In this document: positions 53,064 to 63,303 of the stretch, piece by piece
How the letters are laid out: each line of letters opens with the position of its first letter
Position numbering within the stretch: position 1 is the first letter of the stretch
NCBI GenBank assembly: GCA_030427085.1
Contig: JAUHXH010000001.1
Location: 434,001-498,000 of the forward strand
Reading direction: 5' to 3'
Length of the DNA stretch: 64,000 nt
Origin: Gammaproteobacteria bacterium
Lineage (GTDB): Bacteria; Pseudomonadota; Gammaproteobacteria; Pseudomonadales; Halieaceae
The notes under the pieces: generated by a model
The model's database searches: none
Told to the model about the DNA's origin: nothing
What the model saw: the letters and a program-made list of their open reading frames with translations, nothing else
Program-made: the position numbers and the translations under genes

Positions 53064-53935
53064 TGAGCATTCTGATCGACAAAAACACCAAGGTAATCTG
53101 CCAGGGTTTCACCGGCTCCCAGGGTACTTTCCACTCTGAGCAAGCCATCGAGTACGGCACGCAAATGGTCGGCGGTGTAACCCCGGGCAAAGGCGGCCAG
53201 GAGCACCTTGGCCTGCCCGTGTTCAACACTGTAGCGGAAGCGGTTGAAGCCACGGGCGCGGAAGCCTCTGTGATCTACGTACCGGCTCCCTTCTGTAAGG
53301 ATTCCATCCTGGAAGCGGCCAACGCCGGCATCAAGCTGATCGTGTGCATCACCGAGGGTATTCCCACCCTGGACATGCTGGACGCGAAAGTGAAGTGCGA
53401 CGAGCTGGGTGTACGCCTGATCGGCCCCAACTGCCCGGGTGTCATCACTCCCGGCGAGTGCAAGATCGGCATCATGCCGGGCCACATTCACCTGCCTGGC
53501 AAGGTGGGCATTGTGTCTCGTTCCGGCACCCTGACTTACGAGGCGGTCAAGCAGACCACTGATGCGGGCTACGGTCAGTCCACTTGTGTCGGCATCGGCG
53601 GCGACCCGATTCCGGGCTCCAACTTCATCGATATCCTGGAAATGTTCCAGAACGACCCGGCCACCGAGGCCATCGTGATGATTGGTGAAATCGGCGGCAC
53701 CGCCGAGGAAGAGGCGGCTGCCTACATCAAGGCCAACGTGACCAAGCCGGTAGTGTCCTACATCGCGGGTGTTACCGCGCCGAAGGGTAAGCGCATGGGC
53801 CACGCGGGTGCCATCATCTCCGGCGGTAAAGGCACAGCGGACGAGAAGTTCGCGGCGCTGGAAGATGCCGGTGTTAAAACTGTCCGCTCCCTCGCCGATA
53901 TCGGTGCCGGACTGGCGGAAATTACCGGCTGGTAA
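53063..53935 (+). CDS. sucD: Succinyl-CoA synthetase alpha subunit SucD
   Basis: SucD carries the phosphohistidine and the CoA site. The 290-residue protein has [16 protein letters not shown] for CoA binding, [17 protein letters not shown], and the phosphorylated histidine in [18 protein letters not shown]. It ends the TCA operon and is followed by a terminator. Confidence 0.97.
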   Translation: MSILIDKNTKVICQGFTGSQGTFHSEQAIEYGTQMVGGVTPGKGGQEHLGLPVFNTVAEAVEATGAEASVIYVPAPFCKDSILEAANAGIKLIVCITEGIPTLDMLDAKVKCDELGVRLIGPNCPGVITPGECKIGIMPGHIHLPGKVGIVSRSGTLTYEAVKQTTDAGYGQSTCVGIGGDPIPGSNFIDILEMFQNDPATEAIVMIGEIGGTAEEEAAAYIKANVTKPVVSYIAGVTAPKGKRMGHAGAIISGGKGTADEKFAALEDAGVKTVRSLADIGAGLAEITGW

Positions 53936-53952
53936 GTAGCACCCGGTGAGCA

Positions 53953-53980
53953 AAAAGGGCCCCTCTGTGGGCCCTTTTTT
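53953..53980 (+). terminator. Rho-independent terminator after sucD
   Basis: A 10-bp stem (AAAAGGGCCC paired with GGGCCCTTTT, 6-base loop) runs into six T residues, 18 bases after the sucD stop. It closes the sdh-suc operon. Confidence 0.9.
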
Positions 53981-54014
53981 CGTTCTGGAACACGTGAAAA
54001 TACCCGGCGTGACC

Positions 54015-54043
54015 CTTGAATCTTTCCGGCACGACCCCCATAT
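54015..54043 (+). promoter_or_regulatory. Sigma-32 (heat-shock) promoter of htpG
   Basis: CTTGAAT (54015-54021) and CCCCATAT (54036-54043) are separated by 14 bp, close to the RpoH consensus CTTGAAA-N14-CCCCATNT. Transcription would start near 54050, about 40 bases before the htpG ATG. Confidence 0.82.
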
Positions 54044-54090
54044 CCGAGCCAGACTTAAAACATTACCCACGCGATATTTACGAGGGCCCC

Positions 54091-56013
54091 ATGACTGCAG
54101 ACGTACACAAGGAAACCCTGGGCTTCCAGACCGAAGCCAAGCAACTCCTTCACCTGATGATCCACTCCCTGTACTCCAACAAGGAGATCTTCCTGCGGGA
54201 GCTGATTTCCAATGCCTCCGACGCTATCGACAAGCTGCGTTTTGCCTCGCTGGCGGATGAGAGCCTGCTGGAAGGTGAGGGCGACTACGCCATCCAGGTC
54301 GATGTGGACAAGGACGCAGGCACCATCACCATCAGCGATAACGGCATTGGTATGACGCGCGATGAGGTGATCGAACACCTGGGCACTATCGCCAAGTCCG
54401 GCACGGCGGCTTTCCTGGAAAGCCTCACCGGCGACCAGAAGCAGGACTCCCACCTGATCGGCCAGTTCGGCGTTGGCTTTTACTCTGCCTTCATCGTGGC
54501 TGACAAGGTGGACGTGCTGACCCGCAAAGCCGGCTCTGCGGCCGATGCCGCAGTGCTGTGGGAGTCTGCCGGTGAAGCCGAGTTCTCGGTCTCCGATGCT
54601 GAAAAGGCGACTCGCGGCACCGTCATCACTCTGCACCTGAAAAGTGACTGCACCGAGTTTGCTGAAGACTTCCGTGTACGCTCGGTGATCAAGAAATACT
54701 CCGACCACATCTCCGTCCCCGTGATGATGCTGGAAACCCCGCCACCTGCACCACCGGTGGAGGAGGGCGAGGAAGCCCCCGAACAGCCTGAACCCGGCTA
54801 CGAGGCCATCAACGAGGCGACGGCGCTGTGGACCCGCAGCCGTAGCGACGTGTCTGACGATGAATATCAGGCGTTTTACAAACACATCTCCCACGATTTC
54901 GAAGACGCGCTGAGCTGGAGCCACAACAAGGTGGAAGGCAAGCTGGAATACACCAGCCTGCTATACATTCCCAAGCGCGCGCCCTTCGATATGTGGAATC
55001 GCGACATGAGCCGGGGCCTGAAACTGTACGTTCAACGCACCTTCATCATGGACGAAGCCGAGCAGTTCCTGCCGCTGTACCTGCGCTTCATCAAGGGTGT
55101 GGTGGATTCCAACGACCTGTCACTGAACGTTTCTCGCGAAATCCTGCAGCAAGACCCCGCGGTGGATTCCATGCGCTCGGCACTCACCAAGCGCGTGCTC
55201 GACATGCTGGGCAAATTGGCGAAGAAGGAAGGCGACGACTATGCCGGGTTCTGGAAAGAGTTCGGCCAGGTATTGAAGGAAGGTCCGGCGGAAGACTTTG
55301 CCAACAAGGAAAAGATTGCCGGCCTGCTGCGTTTCAGCACCACTCACACCGATAGTGCCGAGCAGGATCAGTCACTGGCGGATTATGTCGAGCGCATGAG
55401 CGAAGGCCAGGACAAGATTTACTACGTCGTGGCAGAAAACTTCAATACCGCGAAGAACAGCCCGCATCTGGAAGTGTTCCGCAAGAAGGGTATTGAAGTT
55501 CTGCTGCTGTCCGACCGCGTTGATGACTGGCTGATGAATCACCTCGCCGACTTTGACGGCAAGCAGTTCCAGGACGTTGCCCGCGGCGAACTGGACCTGG
55601 GTGAAACCAGCGAAGACGAAAAGGCCGAGCAGGAAAAACTCAAGGCGGATTCAGAAGCACTGGTAGAGCGCCTGGGCAAGGCGCTGGAAGAGCGTGTCGC
55701 CGAAGTGCGCCCAACCAATCGCCTTACTGACTCGGCTGCCTGCCTGGTGGTTGGGGATTACGACATGGGTGCCCAGATGCGTCGCATCATGGAGGCGGCG
55801 GGCCAGGCCGTGCCGGACAGCAAGCCGATCCTCGAATTCAATCCGACCCACCCTTTGCTGCAGCGCCTCGATCAGGAGGCCGACGAAGACCGCTTCGCCG
55901 ACATGGCGGCGATTATCTTCGACCAGGCCCTGCTGGCCGAAGGGGGGCAACTGGATGACCCTGCCAGTTATGTTGCGCGCCTGAACAAGCTGCTGCTTGA
56001 ACTGAGCGCCTAG
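54091..56013 (+). CDS. htpG: Hsp90-family chaperone HtpG
   Basis: HtpG is the bacterial Hsp90. The 640-residue protein has the N-terminal ATPase domain with [28 protein letters not shown] and [11 protein letters not shown], then a middle domain with catalytic arginine region [11 protein letters not shown], and a C-terminal dimerisation domain. The linker after about residue 215 is slightly longer and acidic. The frame is open to a TTG at 54016, but that would lie on the promoter, so ATG 54091 is chosen. Confidence 0.97.
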   Translation: MTADVHKETLGFQTEAKQLLHLMIHSLYSNKEIFLRELISNASDAIDKLRFASLADESLLEGEGDYAIQVDVDKDAGTITISDNGIGMTRDEVIEHLGTIAKSGTAAFLESLTGDQKQDSHLIGQFGVGFYSAFIVADKVDVLTRKAGSAADAAVLWESAGEAEFSVSDAEKATRGTVITLHLKSDCTEFAEDFRVRSVIKKYSDHISVPVMMLETPPPAPPVEEGEEAPEQPEPGYEAINEATALWTRSRSDVSDDEYQAFYKHISHDFEDALSWSHNKVEGKLEYTSLLYIPKRAPFDMWNRDMSRGLKLYVQRTFIMDEAEQFLPLYLRFIKGVVDSNDLSLNVSREILQQDPAVDSMRSALTKRVLDMLGKLAKKEGDDYAGFWKEFGQVLKEGPAEDFANKEKIAGLLRFSTTHTDSAEQDQSLADYVERMSEGQDKIYYVVAENFNTAKNSPHLEVFRKKGIEVLLLSDRVDDWLMNHLADFDGKQFQDVARGELDLGETSEDEKAEQEKLKADSEALVERLGKALEERVAEVRPTNRLTDSAACLVVGDYDMGAQMRRIMEAAGQAVPDSKPILEFNPTHPLLQRLDQEADEDRFADMAAIIFDQALLAEGGQLDDPASYVARLNKLLLELSA

Positions 56014-56030
56014 CCACTCACTGTGCCCAC

Positions 56031-56058
56031 AACACGCCCGGCTCTGGCCGGGCGTGTT
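56031..56058 (+). terminator. Hairpin after htpG
   Basis: A 12-bp stem (AACACGCCCGGC paired with GCCGGGCGTGTT, loop TCTG) lies 17 bases past the htpG stop. The following T-tract is short (GCGTTTG), so termination may be incomplete. Confidence 0.6.
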
Positions 56059-56136
56059 GCGTTTGGCGCCCCGGTTCGCGCTGGTGGTGCCGACCTGTAG
56101 TAGACTCCCCCTATAACGATAAAACAGGAGGTCCGG

Positions 56137-57168
56137 ATGCCGGACTCACATCGGGTTGCCGTCGTTGGCGGTGGCAGCTTTGGCACCGTCATCGCCAACA
56201 TCATTGCCGCCAATGGCCACCGGGTCAGCCTGTGGATGCGTAACGACGAGCGCGCGGAAATCGTCAACAAGAGTAAGGAAAACCCCACCTATTTGCCGGG
56301 CTACCGGCTGCATGAAAACCTGGTTGCTACCAGCGTGTTGCGACGGGCGGTGGCGGATATCGATGTGCTGCTGGTGGCCGTGCCGAGCAAATCATGTCGC
56401 GAGGTGGCGCGTAAACTGGCGACCCATATCGATCCCGAAACGCTGGTGATCAGCTTGACCAAGGGCATCGAGCCCACCGGTTTCAAGCTGATGAGCGAAA
56501 TCCTGCACGAGGAACTGCCGGGTAATCCGCTCGGTGTGCTCAGTGGTCCCAATCTCGCCCGTGAAATCGCCCAGGGCCATCCTACCGGCGCGGTGATTGC
56601 CAGTGCCTCGGATGTACTGATCGAGGAAATCCAGTCCTTGTTGCGCAGTGACACTTTTCGCGTTTACGCCAGCCACGACCTTTACGGAGTTGAATTGGGC
56701 GGCGCGCTGAAAAACGTCTATGCAATCATTTCCGGCCTGGGTGCGGCGCTTGAACTGGGCGAAAACACCATCGGCATGTTGCTCACGCGCTCGCTCGCCG
56801 AGATGTCCCGCTTTGCAGTCCACATGGGTGCCAACCCCCTGACCTTTCTGGGGTTGTCGGGTGTTGGAGATCTGTTTGTCACCTGTTCCTCACCGCTGTC
56901 ACGCAACTATCGGGTCGGCTACGCCCTGGGGCAGGGTAAGTCCCTGGATCAGGTGCTCGCAGAATTGGGGCAGGTTGCCGAGGGCATCAACACACTGAAG
57001 CTGCTCAAGAGTGAGGCGGATCGTCGCGGTGTGGATATGCCGCTGGTCGATGGTCTGTTTGCCATACTCTATGAACAGCGTACGCTGGATGAGATCATGG
57101 CCAGCATGATGGTTGCAGAGCAGGTACAGGATGTGGAATTTGTGGTGAAGCCGGAACAGGGGCTGTGA
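56137..57168 (+). CDS. gpsA: Glycerol-3-phosphate dehydrogenase [NAD(P)+] GpsA
   Basis: GpsA makes sn-glycerol 3-phosphate for phospholipids. The 343-residue protein has the nucleotide loop [10 protein letters not shown], the catalytic lysine region [10 protein letters not shown] and [12 protein letters not shown], and the substrate block [22 protein letters not shown] strong ribosome-binding site (ACAGGAGGT) precedes ATG 56137, and a TATAAC about 20 bases before the start may be a -10. It overlaps sixA by 4 bases. Confidence 0.96.
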   Translation: MPDSHRVAVVGGGSFGTVIANIIAANGHRVSLWMRNDERAEIVNKSKENPTYLPGYRLHENLVATSVLRRAVADIDVLLVAVPSKSCREVARKLATHIDPETLVISLTKGIEPTGFKLMSEILHEELPGNPLGVLSGPNLAREIAQGHPTGAVIASASDVLIEEIQSLLRSDTFRVYASHDLYGVELGGALKNVYAIISGLGAALELGENTIGMLLTRSLAEMSRFAVHMGANPLTFLGLSGVGDLFVTCSSPLSRNYRVGYALGQGKSLDQVLAELGQVAEGINTLKLLKSEADRRGVDMPLVDGLFAILYEQRTLDEIMASMMVAEQVQDVEFVVKPEQGL

Positions 57169-57668
57169 TAGTTACGATTTTCCGACATGGGCAGGCACGC
57201 GATCAAAGCGGCCCCGATGCTGACCGGCCGCTCACCGAGCGTGGCATGAGCGATGTGGCGTTGGGCGCAGAGGCGCTGGTCCGGTTTTGTGGCGAACAGT
57301 CTCTACCGGCTCCCGATGTGCTGTTGCACAGCCCCTATCGGCGCACTACCCAGACCGCCCAGATATTGGGCAGCAAGATTCATTTGAGGCCGCAAGTGAG
57401 GCAGAGCCTGGCGCCTGGACACAGTGCGGATGCGGTTGAGGCCGACCTGGGCAGTATCAGCGCGCCGGAGCCGGCGCACCTATTGTTGGTATCCCACCAA
57501 CCGATGGTTGGCTATCTGGTCCAACGCTGGCTGGGGAGTGTGCCCGTGCCGCTAGCGCCGGGCGGTTTCACCACTCTGGATACGCCGGCATTGATAGGCG
57601 GTTTTGCCGAGCTCTGCTTTTCGTCGCTACCCAGCGACTATGTGAGGATCGATGGCACCGGTGCGTGA
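57165..57668 (+). CDS. sixA: Phosphohistidine phosphatase SixA
   Basis: SixA belongs to the histidine phosphatase superfamily and dephosphorylates phosphohistidine in signalling or PTS proteins. The 167-residue protein starts with the RHG motif (FRHGQARD, H8), has [13 protein letters not shown] and a second histidine in [13 protein letters not shown]. The GTG start overlaps the gpsA stop, and the end overlaps the next gene by 17 bases. gpsA-sixA linkage is seen in Pseudomonas relatives. Confidence 0.9.
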   Translation: MIVTIFRHGQARDQSGPDADRPLTERGMSDVALGAEALVRFCGEQSLPAPDVLLHSPYRRTTQTAQILGSKIHLRPQVRQSLAPGHSADAVEADLGSISAPEPAHLLLVSHQPMVGYLVQRWLGSVPVPLAPGGFTTLDTPALIGGFAELCFSSLPSDYVRIDGTGA

Positions 57669-58521
57669 GTACAACTGGCTCGTCAACGGCCTGAACTATG
57701 CGGGTCTCGGCTGGGGCGACCCCGAGGGCACACCTACGCTGTGCCTGCACGGCTGGTTGGACAATGCGCTCAGCTTTCAGGCCCTGGCGGCGTATTTTCC
57801 GGAGCGTTATTTCGTTGCGCCCGACCTTTCGGGTCATGGGCACAGCGACTGGCGTTCTGCCGATGCCAACTACAATATCTACGATGACCTGCCCGAATTG
57901 CTTGCCATTGCGGACCAATTGGGCTGGCAACAGTTCGACCTGATCGGGCATTCCCGCGGGGCCATTATTGCCAGCCTGTTGGCTGCGACGTGTCCGCAAC
58001 GCATAAGTCGTTTGGTATTGATCGATGCCTTGGCGCCGCCGCCAATTGAACCGGCCGATTTTGTCGACCAACTGGGCCGTTTCCTGCGCCAGAAAAAGCA
58101 GTACAGTGAACGCAAGCAGCGCGTGTACGCCACAGAGGCGGACGCAGTGACCGTGCGCGCCGAGCGCGATCTGGCCCAGCAGAGCGCGGCCCTGCTGGTG
58201 GGGCGCAACCTCCGTGCGTGCGAGGGGGGCTTTACCTGGCGCACTGATCCGCGCTTGTACTCCGCTTCGGCCACCAAGATGGGGCGGGAAGAAATTCGCG
58301 CAGTAATGAACGCATTGACCATGCCTGCACTGTTGATCCTTGCGGAACAAGGTATGATCAGCAAAGACCCTCGCATCGACCAGTTAGTGGCACTGGCCCA
58401 GCAGATGCAGCGGGTCGATGTTCCCGGGGGGCATCACGTGCACATGGACGACGCGGTGCAAGTGGTAGAGCCCCTGCAGCGTTTTTACAGCGAAACGGAG
58501 GCGGTGTGCGAAGTGTACTGA
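57652..58521 (+). CDS. Alpha/beta hydrolase of unknown substrate
   Basis: This 289-residue cytoplasmic hydrolase has the oxyanion region LHGWLDNALSF (HGW at 33-35), the nucleophile S101 in GHSRGAII, and a C-terminal catalytic histidine in PGGHHVHMDD, with an acid near the preceding strand (LILAEQGMISKD). A lid of about 60 residues lies between. Substrate cannot be told. It overlaps sixA by 17 bases and the next gene by 16. Confidence 0.85.
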   Translation: MAPVREYNWLVNGLNYAGLGWGDPEGTPTLCLHGWLDNALSFQALAAYFPERYFVAPDLSGHGHSDWRSADANYNIYDDLPELLAIADQLGWQQFDLIGHSRGAIIASLLAATCPQRISRLVLIDALAPPPIEPADFVDQLGRFLRQKKQYSERKQRVYATEADAVTVRAERDLAQQSAALLVGRNLRACEGGFTWRTDPRLYSASATKMGREEIRAVMNALTMPALLILAEQGMISKDPRIDQLVALAQQMQRVDVPGGHHVHMDDAVQVVEPLQRFYSETEAVCEVY

Positions 58522-59054
58522 CGGTGGTATTTGCGTGGCTGGTAGCGGGCTCAGCGGCGGCGCAATCGCCCGTGGACAGCGCGCGCTGGTTGGCGCTGTT
58601 CGAGGCCTATCCACACGCAAAAGTCATCGACCAGCGTACCGAGCAAGTTCGGGACATGGAGGTTGGGCTGGGTGCATTGCAGAAAGTCAGGGGAGCCTGG
58701 CGTTTCAAACATGCCGAACGCTTCACCGGAGAGCTATACCGTACGACCTGGCAGATTCTGGATGGCTTCAGCAGTACGGAAGTATTTGAAGACCTGGATC
58801 AGCGCCTGCTGGCGCAGGACGGTATCGAGGCCGCGTTCCACTGCGAAGGCCGCAGTTGTGGGCCCTCAGTGCAATGGGCCAACCGGGTATTCAGGCAGCG
58901 CTTGCTGTATGGGCGTGATGACACGCAACTCTACACGGTGTACGCAGTAGCAGGAGAGCCCGCCTGGCGCCTGGTACTGTATGCGTCCGGGCGTACGGCT
59001 GACCGGCAGTATCTCCATCTGGATATGCTGCGCGTGGCGGCTCCCGCGCAGTAA
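58506..59054 (+). CDS. Secreted protein, DUF4892-like
   Basis: This 182-residue protein has a signal peptide (MRSVLTVVFAWLVAGSAAAQ, cleavage expected after AAA or AAQ) and a compact domain resembling DUF4892. One cysteine pair (HCEGRSCGPS) could form a periplasmic disulfide. The GTG start at 58506 overlaps the hydrolase stop, placing it last in the gpsA-sixA-hydrolase cluster. Its stop is one base from the convergent folE stop. The molecular function is unknown; the family name is from recall. Confidence 0.7.
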   Translation: MRSVLTVVFAWLVAGSAAAQSPVDSARWLALFEAYPHAKVIDQRTEQVRDMEVGLGALQKVRGAWRFKHAERFTGELYRTTWQILDGFSSTEVFEDLDQRLLAQDGIEAAFHCEGRSCGPSVQWANRVFRQRLLYGRDDTQLYTVYAVAGEPAWRLVLYASGRTADRQYLHLDMLRVAAPAQ

Positions 59055-59055
59055 G

Positions 59056-59604
59056 TTATCCGCGCATCTGCAGCAGGGACAGGAACTCCTCGCGAGTAGA
59101 CTGGTTATCCCTGAAGCTGCCCAGCATGGCGGACGTTTTCATCACCGAATTCTGTTTCTCCACACCGCGCATCATCATGCACATGTGCTTGGCTTCGATA
59201 ATTACGCCAACCCCTTCCGCGCCTGTGACATCCATGATGGTCTGGGCAATCTGAGTAGTGAGTGCCTCCTGAATTTGCAGTCGGCGGGCGAACAGGTCCA
59301 CGATGCGCGCGACCTTGGATAATCCCAGTACTTTTCCGTTTGGCAAATACGCTACATGGCACTTGCCAATAAAGGGCAGCAGATGGTGCTCGCACAGCGA
59401 GTAGAGTTCCACATCCTGAACCAGCACCATTTCACTGGAATCGGAGGGAAACAGCGCGTTGTTCACCACCGTATCCAGGGATTGCTGGTAGCCACGGGTG
59501 AGAAATTCGAAGGCTTTAGCCGCGCGCTTTGGCGTGTCGACGAGGCCGGGGCGATCAAGGTCTTCGCCAATGCTCTCGATAATGCTGGCCCAGTGTTTTT
59601 CCAC
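59056..59604 (-). CDS. folE: GTP cyclohydrolase I FolE
   Basis: FolE converts GTP to 7,8-dihydroneopterin triphosphate for folate. The 182-residue protein has the zinc ligands in [17 protein letters not shown], then [20 protein letters not shown], the third ligand cysteine in [15 protein letters not shown] and the C-terminal [10 protein letters not shown]. The start is taken as GTG 59604 because GAGGAG lies 7 bases upstream; the frame is open 20 codons further but without family similarity. Confidence 0.95.
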   Translation of the reverse strand: MEKHWASIIESIGEDLDRPGLVDTPKRAAKAFEFLTRGYQQSLDTVVNNALFPSDSSEMVLVQDVELYSLCEHHLLPFIGKCHVAYLPNGKVLGLSKVARIVDLFARRLQIQEALTTQIAQTIMDVTGAEGVGVIIEAKHMCMMMRGVEKQNSVMKTSAMLGSFRDNQSTREEFLSLLQMRG

Positions 59605-59640
59605 GGAAGAACTCCTCGGTGGGTGCACAGAAGGACGGCG

Positions 59641-59669
59641 ATAGTAGCAACAGGCCTGTAGCAAGGCAA
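59641..59669 (-). promoter_or_regulatory. Sigma-70-type promoter of folE
   Basis: On the minus strand TTGCCT (59669-59664), 17 bp, TACTAT (59646-59641). Start near 59634 gives a leader of about 30 bases. Confidence 0.55.
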
Positions 59670-59724
59670 ACCGGCAAATGCGCTACACTTGCGCCTCGTA
59701 ATTGGCACTTTATACGGCCGCTGC

Positions 59725-60618
59725 ATGCAAACGGTTCAACAAGCGATCACTTTCTGTTCTGACGCACTGGACGCCGCCGGGGTGTGCTTCGGCCACGGCT
59801 GCGACAATGCCTGGGATGAAGCCGTTCAACTGGTACTGACCGTGGCTGAACTGCCCGTGGATTCAGACGACAGTGTGTTGCAACACGCGTTAGATGAGGG
59901 GCAGGTCAAACGCATCGGGCAACTACTGCATCGCCGTATCGAAGAGCGTGTGCCGCTACCGTACCTGCTGGGGCGTGCCTGGTTTGCCGGGCTGGAATTA
60001 CGCTGTGACGAGCGCGCCATTGTGCCCCGATCCCCCATGGGTGAACTGGTGCTGAATGACTTTCAGCCCTGGTATGCGGGCCCGGAGCCGAAGAGATTAC
60101 TGGACCTGTGTTGCGGTGGCGGCGCAATAGGCTTGGCGACGGCGTACTATCACCCCGAATGCCAGGTTGATTTGCTGGATCTGGACCCTGCAGCCCTGGC
60201 GCTTGCAGAAGAAAACCGGGCATTACTGAAGCTGGACAACCGGGTGACCTGCCTCCAATCCGACCTGTTCAGCGCGGTGGCGGGGCGTCGCTACGACATT
60301 ATCCTGAGCAATCCACCCTATGTGGACGCGCGTGACCTGGCCGAGATGCCAGCGGAGTATCATCACGAACCCGAACTCTCCCTGGGTTCTGGCACGGATG
60401 GGCTCGACATCACCCGGCGTATCCTCGCGCAGGCAGCCGAATATCTAGAGCCCCACGGTCTGCTCGTCGTTGAGGTGGGGAACTCCTGGGAGGCCCTGGA
60501 AGACGCTTATCCGCAGGTACCGTTTACCTGGCTGGAGTTCGAGTTCGGCGGACACGGCGTGTTCGCGCTGACAGCTGCTGAATTAGTGCAACATCAGGCG
60601 AGCCTGTCTCATGGCTAA
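59725..60618 (+). CDS. prmB: Ribosomal protein L3 N5-glutamine methyltransferase PrmB
   Basis: PrmB methylates a glutamine of ribosomal protein L3 with S-adenosylmethionine. The 297-residue protein has an N-terminal helical domain, IVPRSPMGEL, the SAM loop LDLCCGGGAIGLA and the diagnostic ILSNPPYVDARDL. ATG 59725 gives MQTVQQAITFCSDAL, the normal start; an upstream TTG at 59689 is less likely. prmB near aroC and an MFS gene is a conserved neighbourhood in Pseudomonas; here araC and lysE genes sit between them. Confidence 0.93.
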   Translation: MQTVQQAITFCSDALDAAGVCFGHGCDNAWDEAVQLVLTVAELPVDSDDSVLQHALDEGQVKRIGQLLHRRIEERVPLPYLLGRAWFAGLELRCDERAIVPRSPMGELVLNDFQPWYAGPEPKRLLDLCCGGGAIGLATAYYHPECQVDLLDLDPAALALAEENRALLKLDNRVTCLQSDLFSAVAGRRYDIILSNPPYVDARDLAEMPAEYHHEPELSLGSGTDGLDITRRILAQAAEYLEPHGLLVVEVGNSWEALEDAYPQVPFTWLEFEFGGHGVFALTAAELVQHQASLSHG

Positions 60619-61498
60619 GGCGCCCGACCCCATATTCTGGCGCGACACGCGGATGCCGCATGTGGAATTGCGCAAGGTCGCGGATGGGCGCAAGGTGTGT
60701 TACGCGCCTCACAGTCACACACAGTGGTCTCTGGGTGCTATCACGGGGGGCGAGAGCAGTTTTCAGTACCGTGAGGATTACTACCACGTACACGCGGGCA
60801 GCCTTGTGCTGATGAACCCGGACTGGGTCCATACCTGTAATCCCATCAACGATCAGCCCTGGTCCTATCTGATGCTGTATGTCGATACGCCCTGGCTGAC
60901 CCGTTTACGCCATGAAGCCGGGTTATTACCAACGCTTGAATGGCAGGATATCGCCACTCCGGTACTGGTAGATCCGGAGCAATTCGATGCTTTTTGCGCC
61001 CTGGGTGAATCCCTGCTGGATCCCGCGCGGGATCTGCTCGACAAACAATTGTGTGTGGTGGAATTTCTGTCCGGACTGATGGCAACAGTGACGGGAGAGG
61101 GCGTGCTCACGCCTCAGGTGGGAACTGGCAACCTGCAGCCGCTCGCGGACTACCTGGACCAGCACTGTACTGAGGAGCTATCACTGGATGCACTGTGCGA
61201 ACGCAGCGGCTTTAGCCCCGGGCACCTCATCCGCAGTTTTCGGCAGCAGTTCGGAATGACGCCCCACGCGTACATCGTGAATCGTCGTATTCAGTACGGG
61301 CAACGGCGTTTGCGTGCAGGAGTGGACATTGCGGAAGCCGCGTTACAGGCCGGTTTTTCCGACCAGTCGCATTTCCAGCGCACCTTCAAACGACTGGTGG
61401 CGGCAACGCCAGGGCAGTACCAGCGTCCCTCACGGGATGAGCAAAAAGACACAACTCCCCGCCAGCAGGACGGCGAGACTGCGGTTGATAGCCCTTAA
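60611..61498 (+). CDS. AraC-family transcriptional regulator
   Basis: This 295-residue protein has an N-terminal cupin-type ligand domain (about 20-110, with HSHTQWSLGAITGG and GSLVLMNPDWVHTC) and two C-terminal helix-turn-helix units (about 180-275: LSLDALCERSGFSPGHLIRSF; IAEAALQAGFSDQSHFQRTF). It starts 8 bases before the prmB stop. Its last 69 bases are antisense to the end of the LysE-family exporter, which is likely its regulatory target, as is common for AraC-LysE pairs. The ligand is unknown. Confidence 0.88.
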   Translation: MAKAPDPIFWRDTRMPHVELRKVADGRKVCYAPHSHTQWSLGAITGGESSFQYREDYYHVHAGSLVLMNPDWVHTCNPINDQPWSYLMLYVDTPWLTRLRHEAGLLPTLEWQDIATPVLVDPEQFDAFCALGESLLDPARDLLDKQLCVVEFLSGLMATVTGEGVLTPQVGTGNLQPLADYLDQHCTEELSLDALCERSGFSPGHLIRSFRQQFGMTPHAYIVNRRIQYGQRRLRAGVDIAEAALQAGFSDQSHFQRTFKRLVAATPGQYQRPSRDEQKDTTPRQQDGETAVDSP

Positions 61499-62023
61499 GG
61501 TAGCTGCGCTTTTCACGCTGCGGCTGAGAAAGGCGCCCGCGGCGACCCAGGTACTTAACGACAGCCAGCAGATGGGCAAATACACCGCCGCAAACAACCA
61601 CAACTGTGACGAATCGGCGCCTTGCGTGTAGGCCCCAATGCCGGTGGCGGAAGCCAGCCAGGCCTTGGGGTTCAACCACTGCATCAGCGCACCACTGAAA
61701 AACCCCGGTGCCGATTCAGTGTTTTGCTCTCCCAGTTCGCCGTTGTCACAGGCCAGGCGATAGCTGAGGTAGAGTAAAAAGGCGATGCCCGCGCCAGTCA
61801 GCCAGCGTTCGAGATCTGGGTGACGCAACAACAGGGCATTTAGCCCATATCCGATTGCCAGAAACAGTGCAATGAAGCCCCACGACGCGCCCGCCGCGAA
61901 GATCATGCCGCGGGGCAGGGGATAGCGACTACCGCTGCTCAGGCAAACCAGCGTCACCGGGCCGGGAGATATGGAGGCCGCCAGCGCAAAGGCGGACATG
62001 GGAAGAATGAGGGACAGGCTCAT
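61430..62023 (-). CDS. LysE/RhtB-family exporter
   Basis: This 197-residue inner-membrane protein has six hydrophobic segments and the family start motif ALAASISPGPVTLVCLSSGSR, followed by the conserved FFSGALMQWLNPKAWL. Members export amino acids or related metabolites. ATG 62023 is chosen because the SISPGP motif then lies at the normal place. It overlaps the AraC gene tail-to-tail by 69 bases. The substrate is not predictable. Confidence 0.87.
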   Translation of the reverse strand: MSLSLILPMSAFALAASISPGPVTLVCLSSGSRYPLPRGMIFAAGASWGFIALFLAIGYGLNALLLRHPDLERWLTGAGIAFLLYLSYRLACDNGELGEQNTESAPGFFSGALMQWLNPKAWLASATGIGAYTQGADSSQLWLFAAVYLPICWLSLSTWVAAGAFLSRSVKSAATLRAINRSLAVLLAGSCVFLLIP

Positions 62024-62152
62024 GGCTGATCGCTGTGACTGGACTTTGCGTAAGCATGCCGGGCGTGCGCAATGGCGTATTGAACAAAATTGCGCTCGGG
62101 ATGATCGCTCCGGCGACCTGGCCGGCACTATCGGGATGGCGCGCTGAGGCTT

Positions 62153-62158
62153 TATAAT
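62153..62158 (+). promoter_or_regulatory. -10 element upstream of aroC
   Basis: A perfect TATAAT lies 29 bases before the aroC ATG. The -35 at 17 bp (ATCGGG) is poor, so an activator or a weak promoter is possible. Confidence 0.4.
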
Positions 62159-62187
62159 TATCCGCTTTTGGTACGAGACTTCCGCCC

Positions 62188-63303
62188 ATGGCCGGCAATA
62201 CCTTTGGCAAACTTTTTACTGTCACCAGTTTTGGCGAGAGCCACGGCCCGGCCCTGGGGTGCATCGTCGACGGTTGCCCGCCGGGGCTGGATCTGGACGC
62301 GTCGGACATGCAGCACGATTTAAATCGGCGCAAACCCGGTACTTCACGCTACACCACTCAGCGTCGCGAGGCAGATGAAGTACGCATTCTGTCCGGTGTG
62401 TTTGAGGGCAAAACCACGGGAACGCCCATCGGCCTGTTGATCGAAAATACCGACCAGCGCAGCAAGGACTACGGCAATATCGCCAGCACGTTCCGTCCGG
62501 CGCACGCCGATTACACTTACAACCAGAAGTACGGTTTTCGCGATTATCGCGGCGGCGGCCGCGCGTCGGCGCGGGAAACCGCCATGCGGGTAGCCGCGGG
62601 GGCGATTGCCAAAAAGTACCTGCAACAGCGCTACGGCATCACTGTGCGCGGCTACCTGTCTCAGTTGGGCCCCATTCGTGCTGAAAAACTGGACTGGTCC
62701 GTGGTGGAAACCAACCCCTTCTTCTGTCCCGACCCCGACAAGATCACCGACATGGAAGACTTCATGGCGGCGCTGAACAAACGCGGTGATTCCATTGGCG
62801 CGCGTATCAATGTGGTTGCCAGTGGCGTGCTGCCCGGTCTGGGCGAGCCGGTATTCGATCGTCTGGACGCTGATATCGCCTCGGCGATGATGGGTATCAA
62901 CGCGGTCAAGGGCGTGGAGATTGGCGCGGGCTTTGCCAGCGTGGAACAACACGGCAGTGAGCACCGTGACGAGATAACGCCCGACGGATTTCTCAGTAAT
63001 CATGCCGGTGGTGTACTGGGCGGCATCTCCAGTGGCCAGGATATTCTGGTCAGTATGGCACTGAAGCCCACCTCCAGTATCCGTCAGCCCGGCGCCAGCA
63101 TCGATACCCGGGGCGAGCCCGTGGAAATGGCCACACACGGACGGCACGATCCCTGTGTGGGCATTCGGGCTACCCCCATCGCCGAGGCCATGTTGGCGCT
63201 GGTGTTGATGGACCACATGCTGCGCCACCGCGCCCAGAACGCCGATGTGGTTTGCGAAACACCGGTTGTACCCGCTGCTCCGGGGGGCGAGTCCACCGGC
63301 TGA
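62188..63303 (+). CDS. aroC: Chorismate synthase AroC
   Basis: AroC makes chorismate from EPSP with reduced FMN, the last shikimate step. The 371-residue protein has the signatures [18 protein letters not shown], the FMN block [18 protein letters not shown], the [17 protein letters not shown] motif and the C-terminal [17 protein letters not shown]. It is followed by the MFS gene with a 1-base overlap (TGATG). Confidence 0.97.
   Translation: MAGNTFGKLFTVTSFGESHGPALGCIVDGCPPGLDLDASDMQHDLNRRKPGTSRYTTQRREADEVRILSGVFEGKTTGTPIGLLIENTDQRSKDYGNIASTFRPAHADYTYNQKYGFRDYRGGGRASARETAMRVAAGAIAKKYLQQRYGITVRGYLSQLGPIRAEKLDWSVVETNPFFCPDPDKITDMEDFMAALNKRGDSIGARINVVASGVLPGLGEPVFDRLDADIASAMMGINAVKGVEIGAGFASVEQHGSEHRDEITPDGFLSNHAGGVLGGISSGQDILVSMALKPTSSIRQPGASIDTRGEPVEMATHGRHDPCVGIRATPIAEAMLALVLMDHMLRHRAQNADVVCETPVVPAAPGGESTG

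Noticed and set aside
53027-54070. Open frame of 347 codons antisense to sucD
   Set aside because: It crosses the sucD terminator and the htpG promoter and has no recognisable domain.
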